A stretch of 64,000 bases of DNA from Novosphingobium capsulatum NBRC 12533 (GCF_001598375.1 NZ_BCYV01000007.1:62001-126000), one strand, 5' to 3'; positions 26,678 through 36,072 are shown, counted from the stretch's first letter. A program made the numbers and translations. The notes: generated from the letters alone by a model not told the origin.

Positions 26678-26774
26678 CCACCACCCCCCGACCCCCTCCT
26701 CTGAAGAGGAGGGGGAGTTAACATCCTGTTTTTAAGCCCCATCCTCTTTAGAGGAGGGGGTTTGGGGTTGGTGG
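26678..26774. repeat. REP-like composite inverted repeat, family A, copy 2
   Basis: Same design as 2235-2322. The left hairpin has arms CCCCCTCCTCT/AGAGGAGGGGG. The right hairpin is slightly degenerate (CCCCATCCTCT/AGAGGAGGGGG). The outer arms are CCACCACCCCCCG and GGGGTTGGTGG. The middle is 21 bp, longer and more AT-rich than in copy 1. It lies between convergent genes and could terminate both. Confidence 0.8.
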
Positions 26775-26790
26775 AAACCACGCACCAACA

Positions 26791-28248
26791 TCACTCCGTC
26801 ACCCACCCCCCAGCCGTCGCCACATAAAGCCGCGCGACATTGAGGAACTGCTGCGCACGCGCCTGCACCAGCGCGGTGCTGGCGCGCTGCCAGGTGCGCC
26901 GGCTGTCGATCACCTGCAACACACCACTGTTGCCCACGTCAAAGCTCTTGCGCGACAGCGTGCGGGCGCGGTCGGCCACGGCCAGGGCATCCTGCTGCAT
27001 CGCCACGCCTTGCGCATCGTTGTCGAGCGCGTGGAGCAGTTCCGCCACCTGGGCAAAGGCGGTCAGCACTGTCTGGCGATAAGTATGGTCGGCCGCCCGC
27101 GCCCGCGCCACGGCCGCCTCGCGCTGCGCCTTGAGCGTGCCGCCGTGAAAGATCGGCGCAGTCAGCCCGGCGAAGATATCATATCCGCGAAAGGCATTGG
27201 CGGTAAGATCGCCCAGCCCCGGCGCCCCTTGTTCCAGCGTCGCGCCCAGGGTGATGTTGGGATAGAGCCGCGCGGTGGCCACCCCAATCTCGGCCGTCGC
27301 GGCATGCAACTGCGCCTCGGCCGCGAGGATATCGGGCCGCTTGTGCACCAGCGCCGAAGGCAGCGAGACCGGCACTTGCGCTGGCAGGGAAAACTGCTCC
27401 AGCGTGAAATCGGTGGCACCCAGCGCATCGGGCGTGATGCCCAGCAACGTCGCCAGCATCGCCCGCGCCTGGGCCAGTTGCTGCTGCAAGGCAGGCAAGG
27501 CCGGCCGGTCTGCGGCAAGCTGGGCCTGCGCGCTCAGGACTTCTACCGCCGTGCCCTCGCCCCCCTGCTGGCGTTTTTGCATGAGGTCGAGATTGCGCGC
27601 GTCATCGCTGAGCAGCGCCTGCTGCGCGGCCATCTGGCTGCGGATCGCGGCGATGGTCAGCACCTGGTTCACCACCTGGCCGGCCAGCGCCAGATGCGCG
27701 GCCTCGGTCTGGCGCTGCTGCGCCAGGGCCAGCGCGCCGCTCTGTTCAGCCTGGCGCTTGAGGCCGCCGAACAGATCGAGGTCATAGCTGACGCCGCCGC
27801 CCACCGAATAGAGATGGAAATCGGGATTGCCATCCAGCCCCAGCGCGGGCGACGCGCCAAAGCCGAACGCGGCAAGGTTCACCTGCTGCTGTTCCGCGCG
27901 GGCATTGGCATCGATCTGCGGCGCGTGGCGGCCCAGCACGGCGCGCCATTGCGCCTGCGCCGCTGCCAATGTCGCATCGCTGGCGGCCAGGCTCTCGTTA
28001 TGGGCCAGCGCCTGATCGACCAGCTGGTCGAGCGCATCGGAACCGAACGCGCGCCACCATTGCGCCTGCGGCCCTTCGCCCAGGCTGGCCTGCGGCGCGG
28101 CGCCGGCGGCAGGCGCGACATCGTCGGCCGCGCGATAGGCGGTGGCCACAGGGGCGGCCGGGCGATGGAAATCGGGGCCGACCGTGCATCCGGCAACCAG
28201 TGCAGCCGGGAAGAAAGCCAACGGAACAAGGCATCGTCTGGCGCGCAT
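26791..28248 (-). CDS. NodT-family outer-membrane efflux lipoprotein
   Basis: 485 residues. The signal ends in the lipobox LVAGC followed by TVGPDFHRPAAP, the hallmark of NodT/OprM-type lipoproteins. Two TolC-like repeats follow, with motifs such as VSYDLDLFGGLKRQAEQ and GTLKAQREAAVARARAA. It forms the outer-membrane exit duct of a tripartite pump with the MFS and HlyD proteins encoded just upstream (3 bp gap to the MFS gene). Likely controlled by the divergent LysR regulator. Confidence 0.92.
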   Translation of the reverse strand: MRARRCLVPLAFFPAALVAGCTVGPDFHRPAAPVATAYRAADDVAPAAGAAPQASLGEGPQAQWWRAFGSDALDQLVDQALAHNESLAASDATLAAAQAQWRAVLGRHAPQIDANARAEQQQVNLAAFGFGASPALGLDGNPDFHLYSVGGGVSYDLDLFGGLKRQAEQSGALALAQQRQTEAAHLALAGQVVNQVLTIAAIRSQMAAQQALLSDDARNLDLMQKRQQGGEGTAVEVLSAQAQLAADRPALPALQQQLAQARAMLATLLGITPDALGATDFTLEQFSLPAQVPVSLPSALVHKRPDILAAEAQLHAATAEIGVATARLYPNITLGATLEQGAPGLGDLTANAFRGYDIFAGLTAPIFHGGTLKAQREAAVARARAADHTYRQTVLTAFAQVAELLHALDNDAQGVAMQQDALAVADRARTLSRKSFDVGNSGVLQVIDSRRTWQRASTALVQARAQQFLNVARLYVATAGGWVTE

Positions 28249-28251
28249 CGG

Positions 28252-29781
28252 TCAATCCATGTGCAGATGAAGATCGTCACCATCCCGGCTGCGGCGTGGC
28301 CCGCGCAGGAACAGCAGCAGCGGAATGGCCAGCAGCGTGACCAGGAACAGTGCCCAGAACGCATCGATATAGCCGACCATGGCCGCCTGGTTGGTGATTG
28401 CCGCGTTGATCCGCGCCACCTGGTCTGCGGCATGGAAATCCAGCCCCGGCGCTGTCCAGGCCAGCACCGGATTGTCGGGCCGCACCCCTTCGACCAGACG
28501 GGCATGCACCGTGGCGGTGTTGCGCACGGTCATCGCCTGCAGCACCGAAATGCCGATGGCCGAGCCGATGTTGCGGATCAGCGTGAACATCGCCGCGCCT
28601 TCGTTGCGGAACCGGGGATCGAGCGTGGCAAACGTGATGGTGGACAGCGGCACGAAGATCATGCCCGTCCCCAGACCCTGGATGAAGCCCGACCAGATCA
28701 TCAGGCTTTCATCCATGCCCAGCGAGAACGCGCTCATCCGATACATCGACCAGGCGCTCAGGATAAACCCGATCAGGATCAGCAGCCGCGCATCGACACG
28801 CTTGATCAGCCGCCCGGCCAGCATCATCGCGATCAGCGAACCCACCCCGCGCGGCGCGGTGACGAGGCCGGTCAGCACCACCGGATAGTGCATCAGCCCT
28901 TCCAGCATGGGCGGCAGCAGGGCGAGCACCGAAAAGATCAGCACGCCCAGGAAAAAACCGAAGATCGAACCCAGCGTGAAATTGCGGTTGGCAAACAAGG
29001 CCAGATCGATGAACGGGCGCCGCGCTGTCAGGATGTGCACCACGAACAGATAGGCAAAGAGCAGCGCGAGCATGGCCTCGACCACGATCTCGGTGGCGCT
29101 GAACCAGTCCTTGGTCTGTCCGCGATCGAGCATCAGTTGCAGCGAACCCACCGCCAGGCCCAGCATGGCAAAGCCGAACAGGTCGAGCCGGGTCTGCGTA
29201 CGTTGCGGGCTTTCCTTGAGGAACAGCGACAAGCCGGCAAAGGCCAGCGCGCCGATCGGCAGGTTGATGAAAAACACCCACCGCCACGTCAGGTTATCGG
29301 TCAGCCAGCCACCCAGCGCCGGGCCCACGATCGGCCCCAGCACCGCGCCCATCGACCACACCGACATAGCCGGGCCATGGCGCTCGGGCGGGTTGATATC
29401 GAGCAGGATGGCCTGGCTCATCGGCACCAGCGCCGCGCCGAACACGCCCTGCAACAGGCGGAATCCCACGATTTCGGTAAGATTGGTGGCCATGCCACAC
29501 AGGCCCGAGGCGATGGTGAACCCCACGATCGACCACAGCATCAGCCGCCGCCGGCCAAACCGCCCGGCCAGCCACCCGGTCAGCGGCGTGCAGATCGCGG
29601 CGGCGACGATGTACGAGGTCAGGACCCAGGTGATCTCGTCGGCCGAGGCCGAGACGCTGCCCTGGATATGCGGCAGGGCGACGTTGGCGATCGTGCTGTC
29701 GAGCGAGTTCATCACCGTCGCGGCCATGACCGAGGCGGTGACCATGCGCCGCACCCCGGCCGGCGGATAGCCCGCGGTCAT
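28252..29781 (-). CDS. DHA2-family MFS drug efflux pump (EmrB-like)
   Basis: 509 residues with about 14 transmembrane helices. It shows DHA2 motifs: LDSTIANVALPHIQG in the first helix region, the motif-A-type loop AGRFGRRRLMLWS, and motif C (GAVLGPIVGPALGGWLTD) followed by WRWVFFINLPIG. It exports hydrophobic compounds by proton antiport. The start overlaps the adaptor stop (TGATG). The operon order adaptor-pump-NodT makes a complete tripartite system. Confidence 0.93.
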   Translation of the reverse strand: MTAGYPPAGVRRMVTASVMAATVMNSLDSTIANVALPHIQGSVSASADEITWVLTSYIVAAAICTPLTGWLAGRFGRRRLMLWSIVGFTIASGLCGMATNLTEIVGFRLLQGVFGAALVPMSQAILLDINPPERHGPAMSVWSMGAVLGPIVGPALGGWLTDNLTWRWVFFINLPIGALAFAGLSLFLKESPQRTQTRLDLFGFAMLGLAVGSLQLMLDRGQTKDWFSATEIVVEAMLALLFAYLFVVHILTARRPFIDLALFANRNFTLGSIFGFFLGVLIFSVLALLPPMLEGLMHYPVVLTGLVTAPRGVGSLIAMMLAGRLIKRVDARLLILIGFILSAWSMYRMSAFSLGMDESLMIWSGFIQGLGTGMIFVPLSTITFATLDPRFRNEGAAMFTLIRNIGSAIGISVLQAMTVRNTATVHARLVEGVRPDNPVLAWTAPGLDFHAADQVARINAAITNQAAMVGYIDAFWALFLVTLLAIPLLLFLRGPRRSRDGDDLHLHMD

Positions 29782-30872
29782 CAGTGCGCCGCCTGCCCGC
29801 TGCCGGCACCCCTGGTATTGACCGTCACTTCCGCGCTCAAACCGGCATGGAGCGGCACCCCGGCGGGCGGGTTCTCGATCTCGAACTCCACCGGCAGGCG
29901 CTGCACCACCTTTACCCAGTTGCCCGTGGCGTTTTCGGCCGGCAGCAGGGCAAAGCTGTTGCCCGTGCCAGGGCTGAAGCTGGCCAGGCGCGCGCGCAGG
30001 TGGAGCGAGGGAAAGGCATCGAGCCGGACCGTCGCCCGCTGCCCGATGCGCATCTGATCAAGCTGGTTTTCCTTGAAATTCGCCTCGATCCATAGATGCG
30101 TGCCGGCCAGGGTAAACACCGGCTTGGCCGCCGTGACATAGCTGCCCACCTGCAATTGCGGCACCTTGGTCACCACGCCATCCTGCGCGGCGCGCACCAC
30201 CGTGTAAGACAGGTTGAGCCGCGCTTGATCGAGGGCCGCCTGCGCGCGGCGGACGGCAGGTTGGTCGGCGATCGGCGCATCGACCTTGCCCGAAAGCGCG
30301 GCCGCCAGGCTGGCATTGTGCTGTTGCGCGGCGGCCACGGCGGCGCGCGCGGTGCGCTCGGCCAGCACGGCCTGATCGGCCTGGTTCTGCGAGGAAATGC
30401 TCTGCGCCAGCAAGGCCTTCTGCCGCGCCGCCTCGCGCATGGCATAGTCCAGCTGGGCGCGCGCCGTCGTCAGTTCCGATTGGCCTTGGGCATAGGTGGC
30501 GCGCTGCGCCTCAACCTGGGTACGGGCATTGGCCAGGTCGGCCTCGGCCGCCGCCACGGCCACCTGGAATGGCGCGGGATCGATGCGAAACAGCACGTCG
30601 CCTTTCTTGACGCGGCTGTTTTCGTGCACCTCCACCGCGATCACCGGCCCGCTGACATTGGCGCTGACGGCGACAAGGCCGGCCTGGATATAGGCGTTGT
30701 CGGTGGTTTCGTGCCCCTGGCTGCCCAGATAGAGCCAGGTTCCCACCGCCGCGGCGATTACCACCCCGCCGACCAACAGGGGCAGGCGCCACCGCTGCCG
30801 CCGTGCCGGCGGTGCCGGATCTGCCACCACGTTGGCGTTCGGGCCACTGCCCGCCACATCATCTCGTGCCAT
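29781..30872 (-). CDS. HlyD-family membrane fusion protein (EmrA-like)
   Basis: 363 residues from the ATG at 30872; a GTG at 30884 is an alternative. One transmembrane anchor (LLVGGVVIAAAVGTWLYLG) is followed by the EmrA signature ETTDNAYIQAGLVAVSANVSG, a lipoyl-like half, a long Ala/Gln-rich coiled-coil hairpin (about 100-200), and the second lipoyl and beta-barrel parts. It bridges the MFS pump and the outer-membrane channel. First gene of the operon, divergent from lysR. Confidence 0.92.
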   Translation of the reverse strand: MARDDVAGSGPNANVVADPAPPARRQRWRLPLLVGGVVIAAAVGTWLYLGSQGHETTDNAYIQAGLVAVSANVSGPVIAVEVHENSRVKKGDVLFRIDPAPFQVAVAAAEADLANARTQVEAQRATYAQGQSELTTARAQLDYAMREAARQKALLAQSISSQNQADQAVLAERTARAAVAAAQQHNASLAAALSGKVDAPIADQPAVRRAQAALDQARLNLSYTVVRAAQDGVVTKVPQLQVGSYVTAAKPVFTLAGTHLWIEANFKENQLDQMRIGQRATVRLDAFPSLHLRARLASFSPGTGNSFALLPAENATGNWVKVVQRLPVEFEIENPPAGVPLHAGLSAEVTVNTRGAGSGQAAH

Positions 30873-30940
30873 TCTTTTGCCCACATCGCGCCCCGGCGCG
30901 CAAAGACGCCGTTTCGGGGCTCTCGTATCGCTGCATGCCC

Positions 30941-30957
30941 ATAAGTCGAATGATTAT
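30941..30957. promoter_or_regulatory. Candidate LysR-type binding palindrome
   Basis: ATAAGTCGAATGATTAT reads ATAA-N9-TTAT, an interrupted palindrome in the 112 bp gap between the pump operon and lysR. LysR regulators bind T-N11-A-type dyads in such divergent gaps and activate the neighbour. It is a visual match only. Confidence 0.35.
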
Positions 30958-30984
30958 TTGGCGATTTAGATATAAACAGTGTGC

Positions 30985-31899
30985 ATGATCGCCCTCGACC
31001 TCAACCTGCTGCGCGTGTTCGATGCGCTGATGGAAACCCGCAGCGTCACCCGCGCCGCGCGCCAGCTCGGGCTGACCCAGCCCGCGGTCAGCCATGCCCT
31101 GGCGCGCCTGCGCCGCGTGATGGACGATCCGCTGTTCCTGCGTCAGCAAAGCGGCTTGCAACCCACTGCGCGTGCAGAGGAAATCGCCGGCGGCGTGCGG
31201 CGCGGCCTGGCGCAGTTCCAGGCCGCCCTGGCCCCCACTGCGTTCGAACCGGCGCGCGCCGACCGCACGTTCACCTTGGCGGCCAGCCCCTATTTCTGCC
31301 ACCTGATGGTGCCGGCCCTGGTGGCGCATGTGCGGCAGGTCGCGCCCGGCGTCAGCCTGCGGATCGTCCCTTCCGGGGAGGCGGTGGTCACCCTGCTGGA
31401 CCATGGCACGGCCGATCTGGCCCTGGGCGCCGCGATGAGCCTGCCCGAACGGATCGTGGTCGAACCGTTTTACGAAGAACAGATGGTGTGGATCGCCGCG
31501 CCGGATAATCCCGTGGTGACCCAGCGCCTGCCACTGGCCGCGATCGATCCCGCCGCGCGGATCACCATTACGCCCGGCGGCCCGGCGCCGCTGCCGGGCT
31601 TTCCCGCCGGGATCGGCGCCACGGCGCAGGCGGATCTGGGCGATTGGCGCACCACCCCCACCGTACCCAGCCGCATCACCGTCTATGAATCGCAGACCGC
31701 CGTGGCCCTGGTGGCGCGCACCGATCTGGTCGCCCGCGTTTCCGCGCGCATCGCCGCGCCGGCGGTGGCGCGCGGCGATGTCGTCGTGCTCGATGGGGTG
31801 GATGAGGAAGTGCGCATTCCCATCGCGCTGATCTGGCACGCCCGCCAGCGCGCAGACCAGGGCCTCGCCTGGCTGCGCGCGACGATCCGCGCCTTATAG
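30985..31899 (+). CDS. LysR-family transcriptional regulator
   Basis: 304 residues. The N-terminal winged helix is typical: LDLNLLRVFDALMETRSVTRAARQLGLTQPAVSHALARLRRVMDD has been read in full and fits the family, and GLQPTARAEEI marks the linker. The C-terminal effector domain of two Rossmann-like lobes follows (FTLAASPYFCHLMVPALVAHV onward). The ATG at 30985 is preferred over the GTG six bases earlier. It is divergent from the EmrA/EmrB/NodT-like operon and probably controls it. It converges with a thiolase gene one base away. Confidence 0.9.
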   Translation: MIALDLNLLRVFDALMETRSVTRAARQLGLTQPAVSHALARLRRVMDDPLFLRQQSGLQPTARAEEIAGGVRRGLAQFQAALAPTAFEPARADRTFTLAASPYFCHLMVPALVAHVRQVAPGVSLRIVPSGEAVVTLLDHGTADLALGAAMSLPERIVVEPFYEEQMVWIAAPDNPVVTQRLPLAAIDPAARITITPGGPAPLPGFPAGIGATAQADLGDWRTTPTVPSRITVYESQTAVALVARTDLVARVSARIAAPAVARGDVVVLDGVDEEVRIPIALIWHARQRADQGLAWLRATIRAL

Positions 31900-31900
31900 C

Positions 31901-33064
31901 TTAGACTAGGCGCTCCACGATGGTGACGTTTGCCACCCCGCCCCCTTCGCACATGGTCTGAAGGCCATAGCGGCCACCCGTGGCCGACAGGGCGTGCAGC
32001 AGCGTGGTCATCAGCTTGGTGCCCGACGCCCCCAGCGGATGGCCCAGGGCAATCGCGCCGCCGCGCACGTTGAGGCGCGCCGGATCGGCCCCGAGCGCGG
32101 CCAGCCAGGCCATCGGGATGGAGGCAAACGCCTCGTTCACCTCGAACAGGTCGATATCGCCCAGCGCCATGCCGGCGCGTTGCAGCGCGCGGCGCGTGGC
32201 CGGGATCGGTTCTTCCAGCATGATCACCGGATCGCCGGCGGTCACCGTCAGGTTGACGATCCGCGCGATAGGCGAAAGGTTGTAGCGCTTGAGCGCCGCC
32301 TCACTTGCCACCAGCACGCCCGATGCGCCATCGGTCATCTGGCTGGCATTGCCCGCCGTGAGCGAGCCGCCTTCGGTCAAGGGCTTGAGGCCGGCCAGCG
32401 CATCCAGCGAGGCATCGGCGCGCACGCCTTCATCGCGTGCAAACGGACCCTCTGCCGTCATCACCGGCACGATTTCAGCGTCGAAAAGCCCTGCCGCGAT
32501 CGCTGCAGCGGCCTTCTCGTGGCTGGCCAGGGCATAGGCGTCCATCGCCTCGCGGCTGAAGCCATACTTGTCGGCAATCGCCTGGGCGCCATGGAACTGG
32601 TTGAAGGCCGGCACGCCAAAGCGGGTCTGCACCGATTCCGGCCAGGGGCCCTGGCCCAGCCCCGCCGCTGTGTGCAGCGCCACGTTCGACCCCATCGGCA
32701 CGCGCGTCATGCTTTCCACGCCGGCGGCGATGACCACGTCCTGGGTTCCGCTCATCACCGCCTGCGCGGCAAAGTGCAGTGCCTGTTGCGACGATCCGCA
32801 CTGGCGATCGATCGTCACGCCCGGCACCGATTGCGGCAGGTTGGATGCCAGCACCACGTTGCGGCCCAGGGCCGAACCCTGCTCGCCCGCCTGGGTAACG
32901 CAGCCCAGGATCACGTCATCCACGCCGGCCGGGTCCATCCCCGCGCGCGCGATCAGGGCATTGAGCACCACGGCGCCAAGATCGGCCGGATGCACGCCAG
33001 ACAGCGCGCCCTTGCGCCGGCCGCCGGCAGTGCGCGCGGCGGCCACGATATAGGCTTCAGGCAT
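31901..33064 (-). CDS. Acetyl-CoA acyltransferase (thiolase)
   Basis: 387 residues. The nucleophile is C89 (TIDRQCGSSQ); H342 (ALGHPLGASG) and C372 (TMCEGGG) complete the active site. Thiolases of this length cleave 3-ketoacyl-CoA to acetyl-CoA and a shortened acyl-CoA. It is the last gene of the minus-strand unit thiolase-dehydrogenase-thiolase that starts at 35174, with a 42 bp gap to the SDR gene. Inferred to belong to the TetR-controlled degradation set. Confidence 0.92.
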   Translation of the reverse strand: MPEAYIVAAARTAGGRRKGALSGVHPADLGAVVLNALIARAGMDPAGVDDVILGCVTQAGEQGSALGRNVVLASNLPQSVPGVTIDRQCGSSQQALHFAAQAVMSGTQDVVIAAGVESMTRVPMGSNVALHTAAGLGQGPWPESVQTRFGVPAFNQFHGAQAIADKYGFSREAMDAYALASHEKAAAAIAAGLFDAEIVPVMTAEGPFARDEGVRADASLDALAGLKPLTEGGSLTAGNASQMTDGASGVLVASEAALKRYNLSPIARIVNLTVTAGDPVIMLEEPIPATRRALQRAGMALGDIDLFEVNEAFASIPMAWLAALGADPARLNVRGGAIALGHPLGASGTKLMTTLLHALSATGGRYGLQTMCEGGGVANVTIVERLV

Positions 33065-33106
33065 AAGTCATCTGTCCTTGTTGCTCGGGAAAAGGCACGC
33101 CGCCAC

Positions 33107-33889
33107 TCAGCGCGGCGCCATGCGGATGCCGCCATCGAGGCGCACATCCTCACCATTGAAATAGCTGTTTTCGATCAGCCCGATCGCCGCCGCGGCGTAT
33201 TCGGCCGGCATGCCAAAGCGCTTGGGAAACGGCACCGATGCCGCCAGCGTTTCCTTCACCGCGTCGGGCGCGGCATTCATCAGCGGGGTATCGAAAATGC
33301 CCGGCAGGATAGTGTTGATCCGCACGCCATCGCCCATAAGATCGCGTGCAATGGGTAGGGTCATGCCGACGATGCCACCCTTGGAAGCCGAATAGGCGGC
33401 CTGGCCCACCTGGCCATCCTCGGCCGCGACCGAGGCGGTCATCACGATTGCGCCGCGCTCGCCATCCTCGCCAGGTTCCAGCGTCAGCATGCCGGCTGCC
33501 GCCTTGGCAACGCAGCGGAACGTGCCGACCAGGTTTACCTGAATAACCGAATTGAACGCATCGAGCGGGAAATGCCCGATCGTGCCATCCTTGCGCGATC
33601 GTGCGGCGGTCTTGGCGGGAAAGCCGATGCCGGCGCAGCACACCAGCACGTTTTCCTGGCCATGGGCGGCGCGTGCGGCGGCAAACCCGGCATCGACCGA
33701 TGCTTCGTTGGTCACGTCAACCTGCGCGAAATGGCCGTCGATTTCCGCCGCCAGGCTGCTGCCCAGGGTTGCATTGAGATCGAACAGCGTCACCTTGGCG
33801 CCGCGTGCTGCCAAGGCGCGCGCAGTCGCGGCGCCCAGGCCCGATGCGCCGCCGGTGACCACGGCAACAGTGGATGGTCCAATTTTCAT
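33107..33889 (-). CDS. SDR-family 3-hydroxyacyl-CoA dehydrogenase (HSD10-like)
   Basis: 260 residues from the ATG at 33889. The N-terminal NAD-binding motif is TGGASGLG (12-19). The catalytic YSASKGG and the surrounding ASVAAEDGQVGQ block, plus the C-terminal PKRFGMPAEYA and EDVRLDGGIRMAPR, match type II 3-hydroxyacyl-CoA dehydrogenases (HSD17B10 group). It oxidises 3-hydroxyacyl-CoA to 3-ketoacyl-CoA, the substrate of the thiolases on both sides. It lies 19 bp downstream of the second thiolase gene. Confidence 0.88.
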   Translation of the reverse strand: MKIGPSTVAVVTGGASGLGAATARALAARGAKVTLFDLNATLGSSLAAEIDGHFAQVDVTNEASVDAGFAAARAAHGQENVLVCCAGIGFPAKTAARSRKDGTIGHFPLDAFNSVIQVNLVGTFRCVAKAAAGMLTLEPGEDGERGAIVMTASVAAEDGQVGQAAYSASKGGIVGMTLPIARDLMGDGVRINTILPGIFDTPLMNAAPDAVKETLAASVPFPKRFGMPAEYAAAAIGLIENSYFNGEDVRLDGGIRMAPR

Positions 33890-33908
33890 CTGATCGGCTT
33901 CCTCTCGA

Positions 33909-35174
33909 TTAGGCGTAAGCGGTAATGCGCTCGATGATGATCGCCGGGGCCATGCCGCCGGCCGCGCACATCGTGGCGAGGCCCAGGCGCTGGCCGGTGC
34001 GCTCCAGCTCGTCCAGCAACGTGCCCACCAGGATAGCGCCGGTCGCGCCGATTGGGTGGCCCAGCGCGATCGCCCCGCCGTTGACGTTGACCTTGTCGCG
34101 ATCGAGCCCCAGGTCGCGGATGACCTTTTCCGGCACCACGGCAAACGCCTCGTTGATTTCCCACAGATCGATGTCCGCCACGCCCAGGCCGGCACGGGCC
34201 AGGGCCTTGCGGGCTGCGGGCACCGGCGCGTTGAGCATCAGCGTGGGATCATCGCCCGCGTTCACTGCCGCCACCACCCGGGCGCGGGGCACCAGGCCAT
34301 GACGCTCGCCAAATTCGCGCGAGCCGACCAGAACGGCTGCGGCGCCATCGACCACGCCCGAACTGCTACCGGCGTGATGCACCGGCACGATCTCAAGGTC
34401 GGGATAGCGCCGCGCGATCTGCCGGCGAAAGGTATCGCCGGCCGCATTGTAGGGCATGTCCATCAAGTCGGCGAAGGCAGGCTTGAGCTGTGCCAGGCTT
34501 TCGGCCGTGGTCTGCGGGCGGGGAAACTCCTCGTGGTCGAGCACCATAGCCCCGGCGTCGTCGAGCACGGGCACGACCGAACGGGCAAAGCGCTTTTCGG
34601 CGATGGCAATCGCCGCGCGACGCTGGCTTTCGGCAGCAAATGCGTCAAGCGCCTCGCGCGTGATCCCCTCCATGCTGGCGACCGCATCGGCACACACGCC
34701 CTGGTGTGATTGCGGATGCCGCTGGTCGAGCCGGTCATTACCCGCCCCCATCATCGTCGGGCCAAGCCCGGCCGCCACTTCGGCCCTTTCGCGATCGGCG
34801 GTGAAGCTCATCATTTCGGTGCCGCCGGCGATCACCGCGTCTTCCAGACCGGCCATCACCTGCCCGGCGGCGAGCGCTATGGCGGTGATCCCCCCACCGC
34901 AGAACCGATCGAGCGTCATGCCCGAGGTCTGCACGTCCATCCCGGCGTCGAGCAGGGCCATGCGGGCAAGGTCGCCGCCCTGCTTGCCGCGCTGCGAGGA
35001 GGTGGACCAGATCACATCGTCGATCACGGCGCCCGCGAGACCGTTGCGGGCGACGAGAGCCTCAAGCACTGTTGCCGCGAGGTGCTGCGGGTGAAGATGG
35101 GCGAGTGCGCCCTTGCCCGACTTACCGATGCCGCGCGGCGTCCGCACCGCGTCAAAGATATACGCATTGCCCAT
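33909..35174 (-). CDS. Acetyl-CoA acyltransferase (second thiolase)
   Basis: 421 residues from the ATG at 35174, preceded by AGAGGAG at somewhat long spacing. Active-site residues are C92 (TLDRFCGGGI), H373 (ALGHPIGATG) and C403 (TMCAAGGM). It is only distantly related to the neighbouring thiolase, so the two probably serve different chain stages or substrates. First gene of the three-gene unit; a candidate TetR operator lies 36-51 bp upstream of its start. Confidence 0.92.
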   Translation of the reverse strand: MGNAYIFDAVRTPRGIGKSGKGALAHLHPQHLAATVLEALVARNGLAGAVIDDVIWSTSSQRGKQGGDLARMALLDAGMDVQTSGMTLDRFCGGGITAIALAAGQVMAGLEDAVIAGGTEMMSFTADRERAEVAAGLGPTMMGAGNDRLDQRHPQSHQGVCADAVASMEGITREALDAFAAESQRRAAIAIAEKRFARSVVPVLDDAGAMVLDHEEFPRPQTTAESLAQLKPAFADLMDMPYNAAGDTFRRQIARRYPDLEIVPVHHAGSSSGVVDGAAAVLVGSREFGERHGLVPRARVVAAVNAGDDPTLMLNAPVPAARKALARAGLGVADIDLWEINEAFAVVPEKVIRDLGLDRDKVNVNGGAIALGHPIGATGAILVGTLLDELERTGQRLGLATMCAAGGMAPAIIIERITAYA

Positions 35175-35209
35175 GGCGAGTCGGTCTCCTCTGGCTGCAT
35201 CGATCTTTA

Positions 35210-35225
35210 TTAATCGATTGATTGG
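35210..35225. promoter_or_regulatory. Candidate TetR operator 1 (thiolase operon)
   Basis: TTAATCGATTGATTGG; its reverse complement CCAATCAATCGATTAA matches operator 3 at 36107 in 15 of 16 positions. It is located 36-51 bp upstream of the thiolase ATG, where a repressor would block transcription. Confidence 0.68.
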
Positions 35226-35333
35226 TTTTGTAGAGCGCCTTTTACGCAAACCGCGTCGCTTGTAAACCGCCTTGACGCGCGCATTCGCTCCCGACGCGCG
35301 CAGTCGAGGAAAAAAGATCAACTTCTCAGCGGT

Positions 35334-35990
35334 TCAGTCTTTGTCCGGGCGCAGTCCGCGCAGGAACAGGTCGCGCAGCAGCGTGGCGTAGGCCTGCTTG
35401 ATTCCCACGTCGACCTTGGCCACACCCAGCGTGGTGGGCACCGAATAGGCGGCGAAGAAGATGTGGTCGGCCGCGCCGACCAGCGCGTAATAGAGCAAGG
35501 CCGGATCGACATCGACCATTGTGCCTTCGCGCACGCCCTGGGCCACGATCTGCCGATAGGCGGCCATCATCGGCGTGATGAACATGTCCGACACGCGCGC
35601 GCTGGCTTCCGGTCCGCCGGCTTCGACCATGTAATGCACCAGCCGGTTGAGATAGGGCGAGCGGTAATAGGCGTTGACGATCCCCTCGACGTGGATCGTC
35701 ATCTTGCGCTCGGCCGAGACATCCATCGCCACCAGCGCGTCGAGACCGCTCATTTCCCGTTCGGCCTCGCGCTCCAGCAAGGCCATCAGCAGTCCCTGCT
35801 TGTCGCCGAAATAATACTTGATCATCGCGGAGTTGACGCCGGATCGCCGCGAGATTTCGCTCAGTGATGCTTCGATCTGGGTGGCTTCGGACAGGATTTC
35901 TGCCGTGGCATTGAGCAGCGCGGTACGTGCCGTCTCGCGCCGGGCGGCACGCAGGGTTCCTTCGCGGGCGATTTCGGATGCCGTCGTCAT
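35334..35990 (-). CDS. TetR-family transcriptional regulator
   Basis: 218 residues from the ATG at 35990 (MTTASEIAREGTLRAARRET). The N-terminal helix-turn-helix is clear: AILSEATQIEASLSEISRRS, then GVNSAMIKYYFGDKQGLLMAL. The all-alpha ligand-binding part contains VHYMVEAGGPEASARVSDMF. Upstream in-frame ATGs exist, but a longer protein would cover the operator region. Related 16-bp sites lie at its own promoter and at three neighbouring catabolic promoters, suggesting a local repressor relieved by a pathway intermediate, probably an acyl-CoA. The ligand is unknown. Confidence 0.9.
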   Translation of the reverse strand: MTTASEIAREGTLRAARRETARTALLNATAEILSEATQIEASLSEISRRSGVNSAMIKYYFGDKQGLLMALLEREAEREMSGLDALVAMDVSAERKMTIHVEGIVNAYYRSPYLNRLVHYMVEAGGPEASARVSDMFITPMMAAYRQIVAQGVREGTMVDVDPALLYYALVGAADHIFFAAYSVPTTLGVAKVDVGIKQAYATLLRDLFLRGLRPDKD

Positions 35991-36001
35991 CCCAGCAGTC
36001 A

Positions 36002-36017
36002 TAAACCGATCAATTAA
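36002..36017. promoter_or_regulatory. Candidate TetR operator 2 (autoregulation)
   Basis: TAAACCGATCAATTAA matches operator 3 in 12 of 16 positions. It lies 12 bp upstream of the chosen tetR ATG, so it could mediate autorepression. It is the second-weakest of the four. Confidence 0.5.
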
Positions 36018-36072
36018 CATCGCAAGGGGGGATGCAGGCGGGCGCTTCGGAGAATTCTCCGAAGCAGGCGTA

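Noticed and set aside
27010..30057. Open frame of over 1000 codons on the plus strand across the efflux operon
   Set aside because: Antisense to three clear efflux genes; its composition (Arg, His, Gln-rich) is that of a shadow frame.
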